Notes under the pieces: generated by a model
What the model was told of the DNA's origin: nothing
The model's database searches: none
The model's input: only the letters and a program-made list of their open reading frames with translations
Shown: in pieces, positions 7,370 through 10,836 of the stretch
Layout: every line of letters starts with the position of its first letter
Numbering within the stretch: the first letter of the stretch is position 1
Made by a program: the position numbers and the translations under genes
Origin: an uncultured Lachnospiraceae bacterium
GTDB taxonomy: Bacteria; Bacillota; Clostridia; Lachnospirales; Lachnospiraceae
Assembly: GCA_902803155.1 (NCBI GenBank)
Contig: CADCOU010000081.1
Span: 1 to 10,836, forward strand
Direction of reading: 5' to 3'
DNA length: 10,836 bases

Positions 7370-7455
7370 AACATTACCCCTGTTATTCGGCACAAGCTGC
7401 CGGTTTTCATGTTCCTATTCTATCTCTTTCGCTGCTGTCTGTTCTGTCCGGTTAT

Positions 7456-8976
7456 TCAGAATCCCTCATCCAGCAGCGCTTCATCCGCTATACCAGCTTT
7501 GTGTCTGGTCTGACCCCGACCGGAGAACAGTCCGCCGTCCTTCCAGGTATGCACCGAGAAGAGAACCAGCACCGGCAGGATCTCCAGTCTTCCTGCTATC
7601 ATATCAAAGATCAGCACACAGGTTGAAAATGCGCTGTATCCGCTGTAATTCGCCGTCGGTCCGACCTTGGCCAGTCCGGGACCGATGTTGTTCAGGGTGG
7701 CGGCCACCGCGGTAAAGTTCGTTTCCAGGTCAAAATTGTCAAATGTAATCAGCAGGATGCTGAGCGCCATGGTCAGGAAATACGCCATGATGAAAACGTT
7801 GATCCCGCGCAGGACAGAGTGCTCCAGCACTTTGCCGTCGTACTTGATCTTGCGGACATTGTTCGGATGAATGGCATTGTCCAGTTCCTTCACAACAGTC
7901 TTGACCGCAACCTGTATACGGGAGACCTTAATGCCGCCGCCGGTAGAGCCTGCGCAGGCGCCGCAGAACATCAGAAGGACCAGGATCCACTTGCTGAAAG
8001 CGGGCCACAGGTCAAAATCAACCGTCGAAAAACCGGTCGTCGTCATGATCGACCCCACCTGGAATGCGGCATCCTTGATTGCGATACCGATATTGGAATA
8101 CATTCCGCTGATATTGATCGTGATCATGATGACTGCAGCGGTAATGATCCCGTAATAGGTCACCACTTCTGATATCTTCGGTATCTCTTTGATACGTCCC
8201 GTCGCAACCAGGTAATAAGCTGAGAAGTTCGTACCGAACAGGATCATGAAAACGGTGATTGTCACCTGCTGCGCTATCGTATAGCCTGCAAGGCCCGAAT
8301 TCAGAACGGCAAAGCCTCCCGTGCCGGCAGTCCCGAATGTCAGACACAGCGCATCGAATACCGGCATGCGGAAGAGGATCAGCAGCAGTGCCTCGCATGC
8401 AGTCAGCACAAAATACATTTTATAGAGGATCCCTGCCGTCTGCCCTGCCTTCGGGACCATCTTCTTGACACTTGGCCCCGGGCTCTCCGCCTTCATCAGG
8501 AACATGGTGCTTCCGCCTGCCGCCAGCGGGATGATGGCCATAACAAACACCAGGATCCCCATGCCGCCGACCCAGTGCGTAAATGATCTCCAGAACAGCA
8601 GACAATGCGGAAGGGCTTCCACATCACTGAGGATAGAAGCTCCGGTCGTGGTAAAGCCGGACGCAGTCTCGAAGACCGCATCAAACATATCCGGGATCGC
8701 TCCGGAAAAACGGAATGGGAGCGCGCCGAAGATACTGTACAAAAACCATACCAGAGCACAGATCACTGCGCCTTCCCGTGCGTAGATACGCTTTACTCTC
8801 GGGCGGCTGATCAGAACCATCGCTCCGCCGGCGGCCAGACAGATCAGCATCGACAGAGCAAGCCACACGCCGGCATGTTCGTGATATATCAAAGCCGCGA
8901 CTCCGGACGGAGCCATAAACGCAGCCTCAAACATCAGCATCCATCCGAGGATCCTGAAGATCATCGCAAAATTCAT
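7456..8976 (-). CDS. trkH: Trk potassium uptake system, channel-forming subunit TrkH
   Basis: A 506-residue membrane protein of the TrkH/TrkG/KtrB family, which imports potassium. The four filter segments are visible: TTTGAS (109-114), GTAGTGGF (215-222), TTTGFST (312-318) and NNIGPG (429-434). Also present are WVGGMGILVF (135-144), the intramembrane loop AGSTGGGIK (342-350) with its conserved Lys, and GRLEILP (463-469). The start ATG has CAGGAG (8983-8988) six bases upstream. The C-terminus continues about 25 residues beyond the usual end near HTWK (476-479) with a soluble Gly/Arg-rich then acidic tail. The gene starts 53 bases after trkA and both should form one complex at the membrane, with TrkA gating TrkH. 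The following gene begins after 86 bases without a terminator. Confidence 0.96.
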   Translation of the reverse strand: MNFAMIFRILGWMLMFEAAFMAPSGVAALIYHEHAGVWLALSMLICLAAGGAMVLISRPRVKRIYAREGAVICALVWFLYSIFGALPFRFSGAIPDMFDAVFETASGFTTTGASILSDVEALPHCLLFWRSFTHWVGGMGILVFVMAIIPLAAGGSTMFLMKAESPGPSVKKMVPKAGQTAGILYKMYFVLTACEALLLILFRMPVFDALCLTFGTAGTGGFAVLNSGLAGYTIAQQVTITVFMILFGTNFSAYYLVATGRIKEIPKISEVVTYYGIITAAVIMITINISGMYSNIGIAIKDAAFQVGSIMTTTGFSTVDFDLWPAFSKWILVLLMFCGACAGSTGGGIKVSRIQVAVKTVVKELDNAIHPNNVRKIKYDGKVLEHSVLRGINVFIMAYFLTMALSILLITFDNFDLETNFTAVAATLNNIGPGLAKVGPTANYSGYSAFSTCVLIFDMIAGRLEILPVLVLFSVHTWKDGGLFSGRGQTRHKAGIADEALLDEGF

Positions 8977-8998
8977 GTGAGTCTCCTGTATTTTATAT

Positions 8999-9032
8999 TA
9001 ATGATTCACGGCCCTTCCACTGCAAATCATTA
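8999..9032 (-). other. AT-rich inverted repeat at the trkA stop
   Basis: TAATGATT (8999-9006) and AATCATTA (9025-9032) can pair over 8 bases around an 18-base loop. The repeat includes the trkA stop. The stop is doubled, TAA directly followed in frame by TGA. The stem is AT-rich and has no T-run behind it, so it should not stop transcription into trkH. It may be chance or a mild RNA-stability element. Nothing else is seen in the trkA-trkH gap. Confidence 0.3.
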
Positions 9033-10385
9033 TTCAAACACATCGCTTATATCATTCAGGCCTTTCAGGGTCGTGATGATAACGACCGTATCTCCCTTGC
9101 GGATCACGTCAGAGCCGCGCGGAAGGATGATCTTTCCGTTGCGGTTGATCCCGCCTACCAGCACGCCTTTCTTCAGCGGGAGCTGGCTGAGCGGTATATC
9201 GGTCCTGGTGAAATTGTCACGGATCTTGAACTCCAGCGCTTCTGCCTGGTCGTCCATCATGCGGTGGAGCGTCTCGATATTACTGCCGAATGAATTCTGC
9301 ATCGCGCGCACATACTGCAGGATGCGCTCCGCGGTTATGTTTTTCGGAGAGATCATGGTGTCAAGGTCCAGGTTCTCGAAGACCTCTTCAAACGCGACCC
9401 GGTTCACCTTCGTGATGATCTTGCGGACGCCGCAGGTCTTGGCGAACAGCGACAGGACCACATTCTCTTCGTCGATACCGGTCAGGCAGACCACGCTCTC
9501 CATCGAGCGGATGCCTTCTTCTTCCAACAGTTCCTTATCGCATCCGTCGCCGTGGATGATCGTAGCCTTCGGGATCAGTTCGGCCAGTTCCTCGCAGCGG
9601 TGCAGGTTCTTCTCGATAATGCGGACCTGGATGCCGGAATTCATCAGCATCTTCGCGAGGTACAGGGCCACGTCGCCGCCGCCGATGATCATGGAATTCT
9701 TTACAGCGTCCGTCTCAAGACCGATCTTCCGGAAGAATTCCTCCTGTTCCTCGATCGGTGCAACGATCGAGATGACATCTCCGGCATGCAGTATGGTATC
9801 ACCCTGCGGGATACGCATCTCCCCGTCGCGCTCCAGCGTACAGACAAGGACGTTGCACTGCAGCTTTTCATGCATCGACAGCAGATCCCTGCGGTCCAGG
9901 ATGGAACCCTGCGGAATCCGGAAATGTAGCAGCTCGACCCTGCCTTTCGCAAATGTATTGATCTCTATCGCCGATGGGAAACGAAGAACTCTCGCGATCT
10001 CCTGCGCAGAGGCAAACTCCTGGTTAATAACCAGGGCAAGACCGAGTTCATCCTTGATAAAACGGACCGCCTTATTGTATTCCGGGTTGTGCACCCTGGC
10101 AATGGTCTGGCAGTTACCGACTTTTCTTGCGAGCAGGCAGGCAAGCAGGTTCAGCTCATCCTGTCCGGAAACCGCAATCACCAGATCGGCATGCTCGATA
10201 TCCGCCTCCTCCAGAACGCTGTAGTTCGCCCCGTTTCCTGTAAGACCCATCACGTCATAACGGTCACAGACCAGATCGACGACTTCCGGATTGCAGTCTA
10301 TGATCGTGACGTCATGTCCTTCTCTGCTCAGATCGTGCGTCAGAGTCTCTCCGACTTTCCCGCAGCCAACAATGATAATCTTCAT
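9030..10385 (-). CDS. trkA: Trk potassium uptake system, regulatory NAD-binding subunit TrkA
   Basis: A 451-residue peripheral membrane protein with two tandem RCK modules, the usual full TrkA length. The first Rossmann fold opens with MKIIIVGCGKVG (GxGxxG at 7-12), an acidic Asp30 after the second strand and TGNG (49-52). The second opens with MIIGGGDVALYL (232-243), Glu258 and GDGCD (279-283). RCK_C-type domains lie at about 140-220 (ending GDVISIVAP) and 380-440 (ending GDTVVIIT). RCK proteins form the gating ring under TrkH and sense nucleotides. In some relatives the RCK_C domain binds cyclic di-AMP, which cannot be judged here. I chose the ATG at 10385 because GGGGG lies 7 bases upstream and the protein then begins exactly at the fold. 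The longer open frame to 10553 runs through the promoter and terminator and is rejected. Confidence 0.96.
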   Translation of the reverse strand: MKIIIVGCGKVGETLTHDLSREGHDVTIIDCNPEVVDLVCDRYDVMGLTGNGANYSVLEEADIEHADLVIAVSGQDELNLLACLLARKVGNCQTIARVHNPEYNKAVRFIKDELGLALVINQEFASAQEIARVLRFPSAIEINTFAKGRVELLHFRIPQGSILDRRDLLSMHEKLQCNVLVCTLERDGEMRIPQGDTILHAGDVISIVAPIEEQEEFFRKIGLETDAVKNSMIIGGGDVALYLAKMLMNSGIQVRIIEKNLHRCEELAELIPKATIIHGDGCDKELLEEEGIRSMESVVCLTGIDEENVVLSLFAKTCGVRKIITKVNRVAFEEVFENLDLDTMISPKNITAERILQYVRAMQNSFGSNIETLHRMMDDQAEALEFKIRDNFTRTDIPLSQLPLKKGVLVGGINRNGKIILPRGSDVIRKGDTVVIITTLKGLNDISDVFE

Positions 10386-10422
10386 CTCTTTTCCCCCGAG
10401 GTTTACATAAAAACTCAAAGTT

Positions 10423-10451
10423 ACTATACCACGTAAGGCGGAAAGTGGCAA
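10423..10451 (-). promoter_or_regulatory. Sigma-A promoter of the trkA-trkH operon
   Basis: On the minus strand TTGCCA (10446-10451) and TATAGT (10423-10428) are separated by exactly 17 bases. Each differs from consensus by one base. The start of transcription should be near 10416, leaving a leader of about 30 bases, too short for a cyclic di-AMP or other riboswitch. It lies just after the terminator at 10486-10514, which supports an independent unit beginning here. Confidence 0.8.
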
Positions 10452-10485
10452 CGCAGAGCAGAAAACGGCCTGCGGCGCACAGGAC

Positions 10486-10514
10486 AAAAAACGACCGGTG
10501 ATGTGCATCACCGG
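10486..10514 (-). terminator. Intrinsic terminator of the gene upstream of trkA
   Basis: CCGGTGATG (10495-10503) and CATCACCGG (10506-10514) form a nearly perfect palindrome (8 pairs around a four-base loop). On the minus strand it is followed by TCG and six T bases (10486-10491). This is a strong rho-independent signal for a minus-strand transcript coming from beyond 10515. The nearest possible stop codon is about 220 bases upstream at 10735, an unusually long 3' region. Confidence 0.88.
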
Positions 10515-10734
10515 CCGCAGTCTTATCAGTTTATTTAATTGTATTGATAACATCTGATATGATCGGAGTTCTTCTACCCTGCTTCTCTATATCTTAAGGT
10601 GCTGCCTTTCACAGCTCCATTCTAAAAATATGATAGTATCTATTATCTTATCTATATAATTAATAGTAACTATGTACTTTTTAGTTTTTCAGATATCTTT
10701 CTTCCTGGATATCGTATCCCGTACCCCTTTCTCG
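10515..10734. other. Gene-free, AT-rich intergenic region
   Basis: No open frame with a ribosome binding site is seen on either strand. GC content collapses in the middle: 12 of the 70 bases from 10621 to 10690 are G or C, far below the neighbouring genes. Possible RNA structure on the minus strand includes CCGTCCC with GGGTACGG (one bulged A, about 10718-10745, reaching slightly past the edge) and two GATATC blocks ten bases apart. I cannot match these to a known RNA family. It could be a long 3' untranslated region, a small RNA gene ending at the terminator, or decayed DNA. Confidence 0.5.
10631..10673. repeat. Two near-palindromic AT repeats 30 bases apart
   Basis: TGATAGTATCTAT (10631-10643) and TAATAGTAACTAT (10661-10673) match at 11 of 13 positions. 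Each contains a palindrome: GATAGTATC (10632-10640) and ATAGTAACTAT (10663-10673, one central base). The 30-base step is close to three helical turns, as in paired operator sites. No gene start lies close by to be controlled, so a regulatory role is speculative, and AT-rich DNA makes such matches easier by chance. Confidence 0.35.
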
Positions 10735-10836
10735 TCAGGGACGGTGTCGGAATTCAGAAAACCTCACTTTCATGAATGATTGTAAATGTTGATCAGTTAC
10801 ATTCTTCATAATCGCTTCCGGGCTTTCCTCGAAGCC
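10735..10836 (-). CDS. Possible C-terminal fragment of an unidentified gene (right edge)
   Basis: One minus-strand frame is open from the window edge for 33 codons to TGA at 10735-10737; the other two frames close within 14 codons. It begins GFEESPEAIMKNV and ends SEFRHRP. The first eight codons have high GC at third positions like the neighbouring genes, while later codons are AT-rich, so the true end or a frameshift may lie within it. I do not recognise the protein. The strong minus-strand terminator at 10486-10514 requires a minus-strand transcript from here, which favours a real gene tail. Confidence 0.35.
   Translation of the reverse strand, partial: GFEESPEAIMKNVTDQHLQSFMKVRFSEFRHRP

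Noticed and set aside
7341..7410. Small overlapping open frame starting ATG at 7410
   Set aside because: It is out of frame with the downstream gene, overlaps its start, has only a weak ribosome binding site and encodes nothing recognisable.
7370..7455. Terminator or promoter between trkH and the TPR/AAA+ gene
   Set aside because: Only a 5-pair hairpin (CGGCA/TGCCG at 7388-7402) without a T-run is present. The best -10-like TAGAAT has no acceptable -35 box.
8605..10224. 539-codon plus-strand open frame antisense to trkH and trkA
   Set aside because: Its predicted protein is Ser/Arg-rich without recognisable motifs. It lies opposite two clear family members and arises from their codon bias.
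10386..10422. Cyclic di-AMP riboswitch before trkA
   Set aside because: The promoter leaves only about 30 leader bases, and no ydaO-type core is visible further upstream.
10386..10553. Upstream extension of trkA to a start at 10553
   Set aside because: It would run through an intrinsic terminator and the promoter and add 56 residues ahead of a Rossmann fold that normally begins at the first residue.

Overview
The window looks like chromosomal DNA from a Gram-positive, low-to-mid GC Clostridia bacterium, most probably Lachnospiraceae-like. This rests on strong AGGAGG-type ribosome binding sites, sigma-A promoters with 17-base spacers, a TTG start, clostridial-type BMP-family transporter proteins and a TrkA/TrkH pair. 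The taxonomy is inferred from protein style only. All recognisable genes read on the minus strand, so the order below runs from high to low coordinates.

Right edge (10386-10836): a possible gene tail enters from outside the window and stops at 10735. It is followed by about 220 bases with no convincing gene, including a very AT-rich core with two near-palindromic repeats exactly 30 bases apart. A strong intrinsic terminator (10486-10514) closes this upstream unit. About 35 bases further on lies a clear sigma-A promoter (10423-10451).

Transcription unit 1 (10416 to about 4218): trkA (two-RCK regulatory subunit, 451 aa), then trkH (potassium channel subunit, 506 aa), then a 1030-aa protein of unknown function. 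That protein has an N-terminal TPR-like region, an Ala/Glu-rich disordered linker of several hundred residues, and a C-terminal, divergent CbxX/SpoVK-like AAA+ ATPase domain. No terminator is visible between the three genes, and a hairpin with a T-run follows the third, so they probably form one operon. The TPR-linker-AAA+ protein is the least understood part of the window and the best candidate for something undescribed.

Transcription unit 2 (about 4096 to beyond position 1): a BMP/PnrA-type ABC importer, probably for nucleosides or purines. The order is substrate-binding protein (413 aa), a 135-base gap with a stem-loop, a double-NBD ATPase (510 aa from a TTG start), a first permease (363 aa, overlapping the ATPase by ATGA) and the start of a second permease cut by the left edge. 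It is driven by an almost consensus promoter (TTGACA-17-TATACT) whose -35 box is one arm of a 13-base palindrome, suggesting repressor control. The binding protein has a cleavable signal peptide but no lipobox cysteine, which is unusual for a Gram-positive importer.

There are no tRNA or rRNA genes, CRISPR arrays, insertion sequences or recognised riboswitches in what I can see.
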